Assembly: GCF_012844225.1 (NCBI RefSeq)
Contig: NZ_JABAGQ010000005.1
Location: 124,001-188,000 of the forward strand
Reading direction: 5' to 3'
DNA: 64,000 nt
Source of the DNA: Rhodococcus sp. 105337
Lineage (GTDB): Bacteria > Actinomycetota > Actinomycetes > Mycobacteriales > Mycobacteriaceae
A program made the position numbers and the translations under genes. The notes below the pieces were generated by a model. It saw only the letters and a list, made by a program, of their open reading frames with translations. It had not been told where the DNA came from and did not search any database. Positions 48,049 to 57,972 of the stretch are shown here, piece after piece. The first letter of the stretch is position 1, and each line of letters starts with the position of its first letter.

Positions 48049-48678
48049 ATGTCCGATAATCCGAATCCAGGCAACACCGGATCACCCGGCCCCGGCTATT
48101 ACCGCGACCCATCGGGAGTGATGCGCTGGTGGGACGGAGCCCGGTGGACCGATAGCGTCCAGAACAGCGGTCCGTCCCCGTCTGCGCCCCAGCCACCACC
48201 CTCTCGGCCGCCGGAGAAGTCGCACACGCTGCGCAATGTCCTGCTCGCGCTGATCGCGGTGTTCGTGCTGGCAATCGGCGGGTGCGTCGCTCTCCTGGCG
48301 TTTGCGGGAAACGAGGTCAACGAGGCGATCGAGTCAGCAGAGGTGGACGACGCTGCTCCGGGCGGCCCCGACAACCCGCTGACGATTGCCGAGGGGCAAC
48401 CGTTCGAGGTCTCCGGATTTCAATATGCGCCCGGATGGTCCGTTACCCAGGACACGCTCGGTAACGCACAGGTGGAGGGTCTTCGAGTCACGAACGCGCG
48501 GGACGAGACGGACAGCGCGATCGTAGAAATCAAGTTCATGAACGGAAGCGAAGTGGTGGCGCTGGTCAACTGCACGACGGAACAGATTCAGGTGGGGCAA
48601 ACCACGTCCCTGAACTGCTTTGGTGCCGACGACTTTCCGGCGACGTACGACCGGATCACCATCAACGACGCCTTCTGA
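48049..48678 (+). CDS. DUF2510 membrane protein with extracytoplasmic domain
   Basis: A 209-residue protein. An N-terminal DUF2510 module (PGYYRDPSGVMRWWDGARWTDSV) is followed by a Pro-rich linker, one transmembrane helix at about 62-85 (TLRNVLLALIAVFVLAIGGCVALLAFAG) and an outside beta domain (about 105-209) with a Cys pair (LVNCTTEQIQVGQTTSLNCFG), similar to DUF4352-type domains. The DUF2510 part is probably a cytoplasmic protein-protein module. The function is unknown. An AAGGAAA ribosome site precedes the ATG. Confidence 0.8.
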   Translation: MSDNPNPGNTGSPGPGYYRDPSGVMRWWDGARWTDSVQNSGPSPSAPQPPPSRPPEKSHTLRNVLLALIAVFVLAIGGCVALLAFAGNEVNEAIESAEVDDAAPGGPDNPLTIAEGQPFEVSGFQYAPGWSVTQDTLGNAQVEGLRVTNARDETDSAIVEIKFMNGSEVVALVNCTTEQIQVGQTTSLNCFGADDFPATYDRITINDAF

Positions 48679-48912
48679 TCGGGTTCCTGCGGTCGGCGAG
48701 CTCAGGACACACCTCGTCGGCATCGACCAGCCACTGGATGGTGTGTGCCTCGAGGACCGACTCGGGATGTGCGCGAGGGAGATCCACCTGTGGCGAGCGG
48801 AAGACCGGCTACGCCGAACTCGGCGATGAACGGATCGCCTGGATGCCAGACGATCCCGTGCCGATCACGGACCCTGCGATGAACTCACGCTAAGGCGGGG
48901 TGACCCGCGTGG
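48679..48912. other. Intergenic region with a possible flavin-monooxygenase remnant
   Basis: No intact gene is visible. On the minus strand 48833-48868 reads VIGTGSSGIQAI, the nucleotide-binding signature of Baeyer-Villiger-type monooxygenases, but the frame stops after a few more residues. It may be a decayed fragment or chance. Confidence 0.25.
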
Positions 48913-49437
48913 TCAGCGCACAGGAGCGCTGCTGCGTCCGTGCTTTCGTCCGCTCAACTCGGCATCGAGCGTCGCTTGCGCCGCGCGCATCTGCTCGGCG
49001 TACACCGGGTCTTGCATTCGCTGCCACATCACGTTCTCGGGTACGTCCTCGATGTGGCACGTCACCCACCAGATGTTTCCGAACGGATCCTTGATGCGTC
49101 CCCCTCGCTGACCGAACGCGCTGTCGCTCAGCTCTGTGACCACCTCGGCCCCGGCGGCGACCGACTTGGCGAACGTCTCGTCCGCATCCGGAACGAACAC
49201 ACGCAGCAGACTCGGCATGGTCGGCCACTCCGGGCGGCGGTCGAAGGCCAGGACCACTGTGTCACCGACCCGGATCTCTCCGTGCCCGATCGACCCGTCC
49301 TCGGTCTCGACCCGGGCGAGTTCCTCGCCGTCGAAGGCCCGCGCGACGAAGTCCAGGAAAGCGCGGGTGTCGTCGGTGACCACCCAAGGGGCGACGCTCG
49401 TGTAGCCGGCCGGGGCGGAGTTGCGCTGTTCGGACAT
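48913..49437 (-). CDS. VOC family (glyoxalase-like) protein
   Basis: A 174-residue vicinal-oxygen-chelate protein with two beta-alpha-beta-beta-beta halves: TSVAPWVVTDDTRAFLDFVARAFDGEELARVE and SLLRVFVPDADETFAKSVAAGAEVVTELSD, then FGNIWWVTCHIEDV. It is closest to the PhnB/glyoxalase-resistance subgroup (3-demethylubiquinone-like fold), often metal-dependent. The substrate is unknown. The C-terminal extension (SGRKHGRSSAPVR) is basic. Confidence 0.87.
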   Translation of the reverse strand: MSEQRNSAPAGYTSVAPWVVTDDTRAFLDFVARAFDGEELARVETEDGSIGHGEIRVGDTVVLAFDRRPEWPTMPSLLRVFVPDADETFAKSVAAGAEVVTELSDSAFGQRGGRIKDPFGNIWWVTCHIEDVPENVMWQRMQDPVYAEQMRAAQATLDAELSGRKHGRSSAPVR

Positions 49438-49737
49438 GGGCGGTTCCCCCTCGACGCTGTTTCCCTGCGGTCGTGGGCAACGCTATGTACGAAAGAGGTC
49501 GGATTCGGTCCTCGATGCTGCGGTTTCGGAATCTGCGATCCGAAAGACTGCGCGAGGACGAGGAACGTCAGGACATCGCAGCGTGGGTCGGCAGTCGTCG
49601 AGAGACCGGGGTCACCGGGGGCGCAGCCCGCGAGATGCCGATACACGCACTCCGCGGCCCTTTCCGAACGAAAAACGAGGCCCCGATCTCTTTCGAGTTC
49701 GTGACCTCGTTCGTGTGCAGTTCGTTGGAACTGCTCC
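49438..49737. other. Intergenic stretch between VOC gene and tRNA-Leu (300 bp)
   Basis: No supported gene on either strand. The plus-strand frame crossing it continues into the antisense of the tRNA and is not credible as a protein. No repeat or clear promoter was seen. Confidence 0.5.
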
Positions 49738-49823
49738 TGGTGGGCGAAGGGGGACTTGAACCCCCACGTCCCGAAGGACACTGGCACCTGAAGCCAGCGC
49801 GTCTGCCATTCCGCCACTCGCCC
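49738..49823 (-). tRNA. leuT: tRNA-Leu (anticodon CAG)
   Basis: Read on the minus strand: acceptor stem GGGCGAG pairs with TTCGCCC, the D-arm follows (TGGCGGAATGGCAGACGCG), anticodon arm CTGGC-TTCAGGT-GCCAG gives CAG, the long variable arm (TGTCCTTCGGGACG) is typical of tRNA-Leu, and the T-arm contains GGTTCAAGTCCCCC. CCA is encoded (49738-49740). The position next to fhaA is as in mycobacteria. Confidence 0.96.
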
Positions 49824-49972
49824 GAGCAACGCAGAAAACAGTAACACAGCTACTAATCAAACAACGATTCGCCTGGTCAGGGCGAAAACGGAGCCTCACG
49901 GGACCCCTGCGCAGTACCGATCGGAACACGCGCGGGGTGCCGCCCGGTCCAAACGTGGAAAAAGTGGATACC

Positions 49973-49993
49973 ATGCAGTTGCACGATCTGCAT
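49973..49993. repeat. Inverted repeat ATGCAG-N9-CTGCAT upstream of fhaA
   Basis: A six-base-arm inverted repeat 33-53 bases before the fhaA ATG, just after the AT-rich GGATACCAT that could be a -10. It may be an operator or a small leader hairpin. Confidence 0.35.
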
Positions 49994-50025
49994 CACGACA
50001 CGCGGAGACCTGAAAGGGGGTCGCA

Positions 50026-51384
50026 ATGGGCATCGCCCAACGATTCGAACGCAAGCTTCAGTCCGCTATCGGCGACGCTTTCGCCCGCGTGTTCGGCGGC
50101 GGCGTGGTTCCTCAGGAAGTCGAAGCTGCGCTGCAGCAAGAGGCGACCGACGGCGTCCAGCAGCTCGATCGAGGCCATACCCTGGCCCCGAACAAATACG
50201 TGATCACCATCAGCGAATCCGATCATGAGGCCCTCGCTGCCGACCGGGACTTGACTGTCAAGGCCTTCGCGCGTCACCTTGATGACTTCATCCGTGAACA
50301 GGGATGGCAGACGTACGGTGACATCCAGGTCGTCTTCGAGTCGTCGTCGGCACTGCACACAGGGCAGTTCCGGACTCGCGGCTCGGTTGATCCAGATGTG
50401 GGGCGCTCAGCGGCGCGCGCCCCGGCTCCGCGGAACCCGCAGATCCGCCCAACAGTGACACCCGAACCAGGAGTTGGCCCCATGACGCAGAACCCCGGCT
50501 ACGAACCGAGCCGTGACCCCGCCGAGGCGGAACCGCAGTACGCACGCAACGGTCACGCGCACGTCGGCCAGGATCAGCGTTACGCACAGGGCTACAACAA
50601 CGGCGCGGGCTACGCAGGTAGCCAGGCCTACAGCGACCCGCAGCAGGGCGGTTACGACAACCAGCCCCAGGGTGGCTACGGCGACCCCGCCCAGGGCGGA
50701 TACGACCAGCAGGCCTACAGCGATCAGAACTACGATCCGCAGGGATACCAGCAAGGCTATTCCCAGCAAGGCGGCTACGACCAGCCTGCCGGTTACGACC
50801 AGCAGGGCGGTTACGACCAGCAGGCCTACGGCGCGCAGCCCCAGGCATACAGCCAGGACTACGGCCGCGACGGCGCTCAGCAGTACGGGCAGCCCGGCTA
50901 CGACGATCGTTACCAGGCTCCGCAGCCGCAGGGCGGCGGATACGACCAGGGCTACGCCGACCAGGGTTACCAGGCTCAGCCGTACGGCCAGCAGGGCTAC
51001 GCCGAGCCGGCATACGACCAGGGCTACGCGGCAGCAGAGCCGGCGTACGACCAGGGTTACGCGGGAGGTGGCTACCAGTCCCCCGCCGCCGGTCGTGTGC
51101 TGACGGCCACCCTGCAGCTCGAAGACGGCAGCGGCCGGTACTACCAGCTCCGTGAGGGCAGCAACATCATCGGTCGCGGGCAGGACGCACAGTTCCGTCT
51201 CCCCGACACGGGTGTCTCGCGTCGTCACATCGACATCCGCTGGGACGGGCAGGTCGCGATGCTTTCCGATCTCGGATCCACGAACGGCACCACCGTCAAC
51301 GGCGCGTCCATCCAGGACTGGCAGCTGGCCGACGGCGATATCGTCCGGGCGGGCCACTCGGAAATCCTTGTGCGCATTCTCTGA
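50026..51384 (+). CDS. fhaA: FHA domain protein FhaA (DUF3662 + FHA)
   Basis: A 452-residue protein. The N-terminal DUF3662 domain (about 1-120; [24 protein letters not shown]) is followed by a Gly/Tyr/Gln-rich low-complexity region at about 165-345 and a C-terminal FHA domain ([45 protein letters not shown]). FhaA binds phosphothreonine partners of PknA/PknB and in mycobacteria influences peptidoglycan synthesis with the MurJ/FhaA axis. It opens the signalling cluster; a hairpin separates it from fhaB. Confidence 0.95.
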   Translation: MGIAQRFERKLQSAIGDAFARVFGGGVVPQEVEAALQQEATDGVQQLDRGHTLAPNKYVITISESDHEALAADRDLTVKAFARHLDDFIREQGWQTYGDIQVVFESSSALHTGQFRTRGSVDPDVGRSAARAPAPRNPQIRPTVTPEPGVGPMTQNPGYEPSRDPAEAEPQYARNGHAHVGQDQRYAQGYNNGAGYAGSQAYSDPQQGGYDNQPQGGYGDPAQGGYDQQAYSDQNYDPQGYQQGYSQQGGYDQPAGYDQQGGYDQQAYGAQPQAYSQDYGRDGAQQYGQPGYDDRYQAPQPQGGGYDQGYADQGYQAQPYGQQGYAEPAYDQGYAAAEPAYDQGYAGGGYQSPAAGRVLTATLQLEDGSGRYYQLREGSNIIGRGQDAQFRLPDTGVSRRHIDIRWDGQVAMLSDLGSTNGTTVNGASIQDWQLADGDIVRAGHSEILVRIL

Positions 51385-51421
51385 GCTGCGGATATCCAGG
51401 GCCTACGGGGTCCGTCGACAC

Positions 51422-51450
51422 CGTCCGACGCGTGTACTGCGCGTCGGACG
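51422..51450 (+). terminator. Hairpin between fhaA and fhaB
   Basis: An 11-bp perfect stem CGTCCGACGCG / CGCGTCGGACG with a TGTACTG loop, 38 bases after the fhaA stop. It suggests fhaA is terminated or attenuated before the fhaB-pknB operon. Confidence 0.6.
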
Positions 51451-51539
51451 CTGTATCGAGTCGGCCGTGTCCGTATTGTGAGTGACCGCAGCGCACCGGA
51501 CGGCATATGCCGGTCGACCGAGCCGAAGGAGGATGAGCC

Positions 51540-52001
51540 GTGCAGGGGTTGATTCTGCAACTGACCCGGGCGGGTTTCCTCCTCCTGTTGTGGTTGTTCG
51601 TGTGGTCCGTGCTGCGCAGTCTGCGGTCGGACATCTATGCGGGGACTGCTCGACCGTTGCCTCGGTATTCGCCGAAGCAGTCGATGCTCCCGTCGCTGGG
51701 CCGCAACAAGACCGCCAAATATCTCGTGGTGACCCACGGTGCGCTCGCAGGCACCCGGATCACCCTGGGCACCCAGCCCGTCCTCATCGGCCGCGCCGAC
51801 GACTCGACGCTGGTGCTGACCGACGACTACGCCTCGACCCGGCACGCCCGGTTGTCGCCGCGGGGATCCGACTGGTACGTCGAAGACCTCGGGTCGACCA
51901 ACGGCACGTATCTGGATCGTGCGAAAGTCACCACCGCTGTCCGCGTCCCTCTCGGTACGCCTGTCCGAGTGGGTAAAACCGTGATCGAGCTCCGCCCGTG
52001 A
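51540..52001 (+). CDS. fhaB: FHA domain protein FhaB (FipA)
   Basis: A 153-residue protein: an N-terminal membrane helix (about 6-28; LTRAGFLLLLWLFVWSVLRSL), a short linker, and a C-terminal FHA domain (PVLIGRADDSTLVLTDDYASTRHARL, then [14 protein letters not shown]) with the phosphothreonine-binding Arg, Ser and Asn residues. In mycobacteria it links PknA/PknB signalling to FtsZ and the divisome. GTG at 51540 has AAGGAGG about eight bases upstream. The stop overlaps pstP by four bases. Confidence 0.94.
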   Translation: MQGLILQLTRAGFLLLLWLFVWSVLRSLRSDIYAGTARPLPRYSPKQSMLPSLGRNKTAKYLVVTHGALAGTRITLGTQPVLIGRADDSTLVLTDDYASTRHARLSPRGSDWYVEDLGSTNGTYLDRAKVTTAVRVPLGTPVRVGKTVIELRP

Positions 52002-53491
52002 CCCTTGTATTGCGTTATGCCGCCCGCAGCGACCGCGGCCTCGTCCGATCGAACAACGAGGATTCCGTCTACGCCGGCGCACGTCTGCTCGCGCTTGCCG
52101 ACGGTATGGGCGGGCATGCGGCCGGTGAGGTCGCCTCCCAGCTGATGATCGCCGCGCTCGCGCATCTCGACGACGACGAGCCCGGTGGTGACCTCCTCGG
52201 AAAGCTCGATTCCGCAGTCCGTGAAGGCAACGCCTCTATCGCCGATCAGGTGGACGAGGAACCCGAACTCGACGGGATGGGCACCACCCTCACGGCCATC
52301 CTGTTCGCCGGAAGCAAGCTCGGACTCGCGCACATCGGCGACTCCCGCGCTTATCTGCTGCGCGACGACCAGCTCACCCAGATCACCCGTGACGACACGT
52401 TCGTGCAGTCGCTGGTGGACGAGGGTCGTATCACTGCCGAGCAGGCCCACACCCATCCCCAGCGTTCGCTCATCATGCGCGCCCTGACCGGCGCCGAGGT
52501 CGAGCCGACGCTGACCGTCCGCGAAGCGCGGGCCGGCGACCGCTACCTGATCTGCTCGGACGGCCTGTCGGATGTCGTGAGCGACGAGACGATCGCCAAC
52601 ACGATGCGCGAGGGCACCCACGACGAGTGCGCCGACCGGCTCATCGAACTGGCGTTGCGCAGCGGTGGCCCCGACAACGTCACCGTGGTCGTCGCCGACG
52701 TGATCGACCTCGACTACGGGCAGAGCAAGCCGATTGTCGCCGGCGCCGCGTCGGGCGACAACGACGAGGACACTCCCCCTCCGAACACCGCTGCCGGACG
52801 CGCCGCCGCGATGCGCCCGCCGCGCGCCGCTCCGAAGCGTGTGATCGTCCAGGCGCCCGAGACGCCCCCGAAGAAGCGCAGCCGACTGTGGTGGCCCGTC
52901 GTCATCCTCGCGCTGGTCGCGCTCCTCGCCGTCGGCTTGGTCGTCGGCCGCCAACTCGTCCGCAACAACTACTACGTGGGCGACAACAGCGGAGCGGTGA
53001 CCGTCCTGCGCGGCCTGCCCGGAAACGTCTTCGGGTATTCGCTGCAGGAAGCCGCCCTGGTCGGATGCCTCACCGACGACGGCACGCTGACCCTCACCGC
53101 ACCCGGTGATGCGCAGTGCCGGGTCATGCTCGTCGACGATCTGTGGCCTGCCGCGCGTGAACAGGTTCGCGCGGGCTTGCCGTCGGGCTCGCTCGAGGAC
53201 ACGAGCGCTCAGATGGAACGTCTCGCCGAGATGGATCTGCTGCCCGTGTGCTCCGTCGAGGAAGCACCCCCGACCGAGCCCACTCCGGCACCGCCGGCGA
53301 CTCCGGCACCCGGAACGGACGGCACTGCCGCACCCGGCGTTCCTCCCGCCGAAGCTTCTGCGCCGGCACCACCGGCACCCGGGGTCGACGGTCAGCCGCT
53401 CCCCGCGCCCGAGACGACCGCGCCCGAGGTACCGGCGGCACCTCCTGCGCCGCCCCAGATACCCGGCCAGAACTGCAGGGTGGGCGCCTGA
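51998..53491 (+). CDS. pstP: Ser/Thr protein phosphatase PstP (PP2C)
   Basis: A 497-residue membrane phosphatase. The PP2C domain spans about 5-240, with metal-binding residues in [42 protein letters not shown] and [14 protein letters not shown] transmembrane helix lies at about 303-325 ([20 protein letters not shown]). The extracytoplasmic tail includes a Pro/Ala-rich end. It reverses PknA/PknB phosphorylation. GTG start overlaps fhaB by four bases, and its stop shares a base with the rodA ATG. Confidence 0.95.
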   Translation: MTLVLRYAARSDRGLVRSNNEDSVYAGARLLALADGMGGHAAGEVASQLMIAALAHLDDDEPGGDLLGKLDSAVREGNASIADQVDEEPELDGMGTTLTAILFAGSKLGLAHIGDSRAYLLRDDQLTQITRDDTFVQSLVDEGRITAEQAHTHPQRSLIMRALTGAEVEPTLTVREARAGDRYLICSDGLSDVVSDETIANTMREGTHDECADRLIELALRSGGPDNVTVVVADVIDLDYGQSKPIVAGAASGDNDEDTPPPNTAAGRAAAMRPPRAAPKRVIVQAPETPPKKRSRLWWPVVILALVALLAVGLVVGRQLVRNNYYVGDNSGAVTVLRGLPGNVFGYSLQEAALVGCLTDDGTLTLTAPGDAQCRVMLVDDLWPAAREQVRAGLPSGSLEDTSAQMERLAEMDLLPVCSVEEAPPTEPTPAPPATPAPGTDGTAAPGVPPAEASAPAPPAPGVDGQPLPAPETTAPEVPAAPPAPPQIPGQNCRVGA

Positions 53492-54936
53492 TGTCGGTGA
53501 CCCATGGCGCGGGGGCCTTCCCAAGTCCCCCGGGTGGCTTCGCTCCGGCACCGGTTCAGTCGACAGGTCGTAATACCGAACTTCTCCTGATCCTGGGTGC
53601 CATCGGCATCACCACGGTGTCGCTGATACTCGTCGAGGCGAGCCTCGAGCAGACGATCACCCCGGATCTCCTGAAGTACGGCGTGACGTACGCGGCGCTG
53701 TTCCTCGTCGCGCATCTCGCCGTGCGCCGGTTCGCCAAGTACGCCGATCCGTTCCTGCTGCCGATCGTGGCGTTGCTCAACGGACTGGGCCTGGTGCTCA
53801 TCCACCGGCTCGACCTCGCCGACCAGGAGAACGCCCGCTACATGGGGGTGGAAGCGCCGTCACCCGATGCCACCCAGCAGGTGCTGTGGACCGCGCTCGG
53901 AATCGTGCTGTTCATCGCGGTCCTCGTGTTCCTGCACGACTACCGTCTGCTCGCGCGGTACAGCTACACCCTCGGCCTGATCGGACTGGTCGCGCTCGCG
54001 ATTCCGGCGCTGCTGCCGTCCCGGTTCTCCGAGGTCAACGGCGCGAAGATCTGGATCAAGCTGCCCGGATTCAGCATTCAGCCGGGTGAGTTCGCCAAGA
54101 TCCTGCTGATCATCTTCTTCGCGTCGGTGCTCGTCGCGAAACGCGATCTGTTCACCACCGCCGGCAAGCATTTCCTCGGCATGGACTTCCCCCGGGCTCG
54201 TGATCTCGGCCCGATCCTCGCGGCCTGGGTTCTCTCCATCGGTGTGATGGTGTTCGAGAAGGACCTCGGTACGTCGCTGCTGCTGTTCACCACCGTTCTC
54301 GTGATGCTGTACATCGCGACCGAACGCGTCGGATGGCTGGTGATCGGCTTCTCGCTGCTCGCGGTCGGGTTCTATTTCGCGTACCAGATGTTCGGCCACG
54401 TCCGGGTGCGTGTCGAGACGTGGCTCGACCCGTTCGCCGATTACAACAACACCGGCTACCAGATCTCCCAGTCGCTGTTCGGTCTCGCGACCGGCGGTGT
54501 CGCGGGTACCGGTCTCGGAAGCGGACGGCCGATCCAGGTGCCGTTCGCGAAAACCGACTTCATCGTCGCCACCATCGGTGAGGAACTCGGGCTCATCGGG
54601 CTCGCCGCCATCCTGCTGCTGTTCCTGATTCTGGTCATCCGGGGCCTTCGCACCGCCCTGGCGATCCGTGACAGCTTCGGCAAGCTCCTCGCCGCCGGCC
54701 TGTCGTTCACCCTGGCGGTCCAGCTCTTCGTGGTGGTCGGAGGCGTGACGAAGTTGATCCCCCTGACGGGCCTGACCACACCGTTCGTGTCGTACGGCGG
54801 TTCGTCTCTGCTCGCCAACTATCTACTCCTGGCACTGCTGATGAAGATCTCCCATGCTGCCCGCGAGCCTGTGGTTCCGCGGAAGAAGGCCACGCCGATC
54901 GCGGACGCGCCGACGGAAATGTTGGGGCGCGAATGA
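53491..54936 (+). CDS. rodA: Peptidoglycan glycosyltransferase RodA (SEDS family)
   Basis: A 481-residue polytopic SEDS protein with about 11-12 helices. Diagnostic parts are [26 protein letters not shown], the motif [13 protein letters not shown] carrying the catalytic-type Asp, and [20 protein letters not shown] near the C-terminus. It polymerises lipid II for cell-wall elongation, paired with the class B PBP encoded next. The short Pro-rich N-terminus is cytoplasmic. The stop overlaps pbpA by four bases. Confidence 0.95.
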   Translation: MSVTHGAGAFPSPPGGFAPAPVQSTGRNTELLLILGAIGITTVSLILVEASLEQTITPDLLKYGVTYAALFLVAHLAVRRFAKYADPFLLPIVALLNGLGLVLIHRLDLADQENARYMGVEAPSPDATQQVLWTALGIVLFIAVLVFLHDYRLLARYSYTLGLIGLVALAIPALLPSRFSEVNGAKIWIKLPGFSIQPGEFAKILLIIFFASVLVAKRDLFTTAGKHFLGMDFPRARDLGPILAAWVLSIGVMVFEKDLGTSLLLFTTVLVMLYIATERVGWLVIGFSLLAVGFYFAYQMFGHVRVRVETWLDPFADYNNTGYQISQSLFGLATGGVAGTGLGSGRPIQVPFAKTDFIVATIGEELGLIGLAAILLLFLILVIRGLRTALAIRDSFGKLLAAGLSFTLAVQLFVVVGGVTKLIPLTGLTTPFVSYGGSSLLANYLLLALLMKISHAAREPVVPRKKATPIADAPTEMLGRE

Positions 54937-56414
54937 ACGGTCCGCTTCGTAAGGTTGCGATGGCGGTGATGTTCATGGTCGTCGCTCTTCTCGCCAACGC
55001 CACGTATGTGCAGGTCATCGAGGCCGATGACCTGCGCACCGATCCGCGCAACTCCCGCGTGCTGATCGACGAGTACTCCCGTCAGCGCGGTCAGATCGCC
55101 GCAGCCGGGCAGGCGCTTGCCGTCTCGATCCCGACCGACAGCCGCTACAAGTACCTGCGTGAATATCCGGCGCCGCCGAATCAGCCCATGAGCCCGCTCG
55201 CCTACGCGCCCGTCACCGGCTTCTACTCGATGCAGTACGGCAGCACCGGACTCGAGCGCTCCGAGGATGCGCTGCTCAACGGGTCCGACAACCTGCTGTT
55301 CGGCCAGCGACTGTTCGATCTGGTCTCCGGACGCAATCCCCGTGGCGGCAACGTCGTCACGACGATCGACCCCGTCATGCAGCAGGTCGCCTACGACGAA
55401 CTGACGAGCAGGGGCTACACCGGTTCGGTCGTCGCGATCGAACCCAGCACGGGCCGGATCCTGACCATGGTGAGCACGCCCAGTTACAACCCCAACCGTC
55501 TCTCCGGACACGACGGGGCAGCGACGTCGGCGGCGTGGGACGAACTCAACGCCGATCCCGACAAGCCGATGCTCAACCGTGCGATCTCGCAGACCTATCC
55601 GCCGGGGTCGACCTTCAAGGTCGTCGTCACGGCCGCGGCCCTCGAGTCCGGCGTCACCCCGGACACCCAGCTCACCGCTGCCCCGAACATCACCCTGCCC
55701 GACACGGCGACCACCCTCGAGAACTACGGTGGTGCCGCGTGCGGTGGCGCACCTACGGTGACGCTGCGTGAGGCGTTCGCGCGGTCGTGCAATACCGCCT
55801 TCGTCGAAATGGGCATCGCCACCGGGCGGGAAGCCCTCGTCGACCAGGCCGAAGCGCTGGGAATCGACGAAAACATGGAAGTGCCACTGCCGGTCGCGCC
55901 CAGCACCATCGGGCCCATCCCGGACGGGGCCGCTCTGGGCCAGACGAGCATCGGGCAGCGCGACGTGGCGCTCACCCCGCTCGAGAACGCGTCGATCGCC
56001 GCGACCATCGCCAACGGTGGTGTCCGGATGGAGCCGTATCTCGTCGAGCGTCTGCAGGGCCCCGATCTCGCGGTGCTCGAGGAGACCACACCGGAGTCGC
56101 TCGGCCAGGCCATTGCGCCGGAGGTCGCCGCGACCCTCACCGACCTGATGGTGGGTGCCGAGGACTTCGCCGGAGGCCAGGGCATCCCCGGTGTGAAGAT
56201 CGCGTCGAAGACCGGGACCGCGGAGCACGGCAGCGATCCTCGCAACACCCCGCCGCACACGTGGTACATCGCGTTTGCGCCGGCGCAGCAACCCACTATC
56301 GCCATCGCGGTGATCGTGGAGGACGGTGGCGACCGTGCACTCGCCGCGACCGGCGGCTCAGTGGCCGCGCCCATCGGACGAGCCGTGATCTCGGCCGGGT
56401 TACAGGGAGGCTGA
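54933..56414 (+). CDS. pbpA: Penicillin-binding protein PbpA (class B)
   Basis: A 493-residue transpeptidase anchored by an N-terminal helix ([21 protein letters not shown]). The active-site motifs are STFK at about 226-229 ([16 protein letters not shown]), SCN ([12 protein letters not shown]) and KTG ([10 protein letters not shown]). It crosslinks peptidoglycan together with RodA, and in mycobacteria is a PknB substrate. It is coupled to rodA (ATGA) and pknA begins one base after its stop. Confidence 0.95.
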   Translation: MNGPLRKVAMAVMFMVVALLANATYVQVIEADDLRTDPRNSRVLIDEYSRQRGQIAAAGQALAVSIPTDSRYKYLREYPAPPNQPMSPLAYAPVTGFYSMQYGSTGLERSEDALLNGSDNLLFGQRLFDLVSGRNPRGGNVVTTIDPVMQQVAYDELTSRGYTGSVVAIEPSTGRILTMVSTPSYNPNRLSGHDGAATSAAWDELNADPDKPMLNRAISQTYPPGSTFKVVVTAAALESGVTPDTQLTAAPNITLPDTATTLENYGGAACGGAPTVTLREAFARSCNTAFVEMGIATGREALVDQAEALGIDENMEVPLPVAPSTIGPIPDGAALGQTSIGQRDVALTPLENASIAATIANGGVRMEPYLVERLQGPDLAVLEETTPESLGQAIAPEVAATLTDLMVGAEDFAGGQGIPGVKIASKTGTAEHGSDPRNTPPHTWYIAFAPAQQPTIAIAVIVEDGGDRALAATGGSVAAPIGRAVISAGLQGG

Positions 56415-56415
56415 C

Positions 56416-57972
56416 ATGGCTTTGAGCAACGGCGCCATGATCGCCGACAGATATCGACTCCAGCGCCTCATCGCGACCGGCGGCATGGGACAGGTGTGGG
56501 AGGGACTCGACACCCGGCTCGACCGGCGCGTCGCGGTCAAGGTGCTCAAGGCCGAACTCTCGGGCGACGAGGACTTCCTCGCGCGCTTCCGGTTCGAGGC
56601 GCGCACCACCGCACAGCTGAACCACCCGGGCATCGCCGGGGTGTTCGACTACGGCGAGACCACCGACACCGAAGGCCAGTCCATCGCCTACCTGGTGATG
56701 GAACTGGTCCACGGCGAACCGCTCAACGCGGTGCTTTCGCGGGTGGGTCGGCTTTCGCTTCCTCACGCCCTGGACATGCTCGAGCAGACCGGGCGTGCGC
56801 TGCAGGCCGCGCACAATGCCGGTGTCGTGCACCGCGACGTCAAGCCCGGGAACATCCTCATCACGCCCACGGGGCAGGTGAAGATCACGGACTTCGGCAT
56901 CGCGAAGGCCGTCGACGCGTCTCCGGTCACCCGCACCGGCATGGTGATGGGAACCGCCCAGTACATCGCCCCGGAGCAGGCTCTCGGGCAGGAGGCGACC
57001 TCCGCGAGTGACGTGTACTCGCTGGGCATCGTCGGCTACGAGGTGCTGTCGGGTCGCCGCCCGTTCCTCGGCGACAGCGTGGTGACGGTCGCGATGAAGC
57101 ACGTCCAGGAGACACCGGCTCCGCTGCCGAACGATCTCCCGGCCGAGGTGCGCGAACTCATCAGCATTGCGATCTCGAAGGACCCGCTCCAGCGCTATTC
57201 CAACGGCGGCGAGTTCGCGAACGCGGTGGCCGCGGTGCGCTCGGGCCGGGCTGCGCCTCCGCCCGGCAACGTGCCGCCGGTGACCAGCGCGAATCGCGTC
57301 CTGCCGCCCGGGGTTCCGGGCACCTCGGCGCCGACTGCCGCCACGCGCGCGCTCGATCCGAATCAGTACTACTCCCCGACCGCCTACACCCAGCCGCAGA
57401 CCGGTGCGCTGCCCCCGACAGCGGGACAGCCGCCCGTCTCGGGACCGCCGACGACGGGTGGGCCGGCCGGCGACGGTGACGGCGGCAAACGCGGGCCGAG
57501 CCCGACTGCCTTGGCGTGGGCCGCGGGTGCGGCGATCCTGCTCGCCCTGGTGACGCTGGGGATCGTCTTGTTCGGCGGGGACGACGAGGGAACGCGAACA
57601 CCCGGACCGTCGCCGACGACCCAGATCACGACGACCCGTCCCTCGACGACCACGACGACGCGGCCCCCTCGGACCACCACGATCACCGAGGAAACCGTGC
57701 CTGCCCCGGCCCCGGTCGAGACACCGACTTTCGACGCACCCACCACGACCGTCCCGCCGACCACCACGGTGCCGCCGACGACGGATGCTCCCACCACGAC
57801 CGTCCCCACAACCACGAACGCGACAACCACACCCACCACGACCACGGTGACGGCGCCGGACGCCGGCGAGACCGACGGTGAGGCGGACGGAGACGCAGAC
57901 GGCGGGGACCCAGATCCCGAAGCCAGCAACGGTACGAACAACGCACCGCCGGACACCCAAGGAACGTCATGA
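56416..57972 (+). CDS. pknA: Ser/Thr protein kinase PknA
   Basis: A 518-residue membrane kinase. The kinase domain (about 12-275) has the Gly loop [15 protein letters not shown]-binding Lys in [11 protein letters not shown], catalytic [13 protein letters not shown] and DFG (ITDFGIAKA). A Pro-rich juxtamembrane linker, a membrane helix at about 364-386, and a long Thr/Pro-rich extracytoplasmic tail (about 390-518) follow. It regulates cell shape and division. It overlaps pknB by four bases. The long Thr-rich tail is unusual for its family. Confidence 0.95.
   Translation: MALSNGAMIADRYRLQRLIATGGMGQVWEGLDTRLDRRVAVKVLKAELSGDEDFLARFRFEARTTAQLNHPGIAGVFDYGETTDTEGQSIAYLVMELVHGEPLNAVLSRVGRLSLPHALDMLEQTGRALQAAHNAGVVHRDVKPGNILITPTGQVKITDFGIAKAVDASPVTRTGMVMGTAQYIAPEQALGQEATSASDVYSLGIVGYEVLSGRRPFLGDSVVTVAMKHVQETPAPLPNDLPAEVRELISIAISKDPLQRYSNGGEFANAVAAVRSGRAAPPPGNVPPVTSANRVLPPGVPGTSAPTAATRALDPNQYYSPTAYTQPQTGALPPTAGQPPVSGPPTTGGPAGDGDGGKRGPSPTALAWAAGAAILLALVTLGIVLFGGDDEGTRTPGPSPTTQITTTRPSTTTTTRPPRTTTITEETVPAPAPVETPTFDAPTTTVPPTTTVPPTTDAPTTTVPTTTNATTTPTTTTVTAPDAGETDGEADGDADGGDPDPEASNGTNNAPPDTQGTS

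Noticed and set aside
49473-49844. Open frame of 123 codons ending GEGGLEPPRPEGHWHLKPARLPFRHS
   Set aside because: Its C-terminal part is the antisense translation of tRNA-Leu, a well-known spurious protein; the upstream part shows no family or ribosome site.
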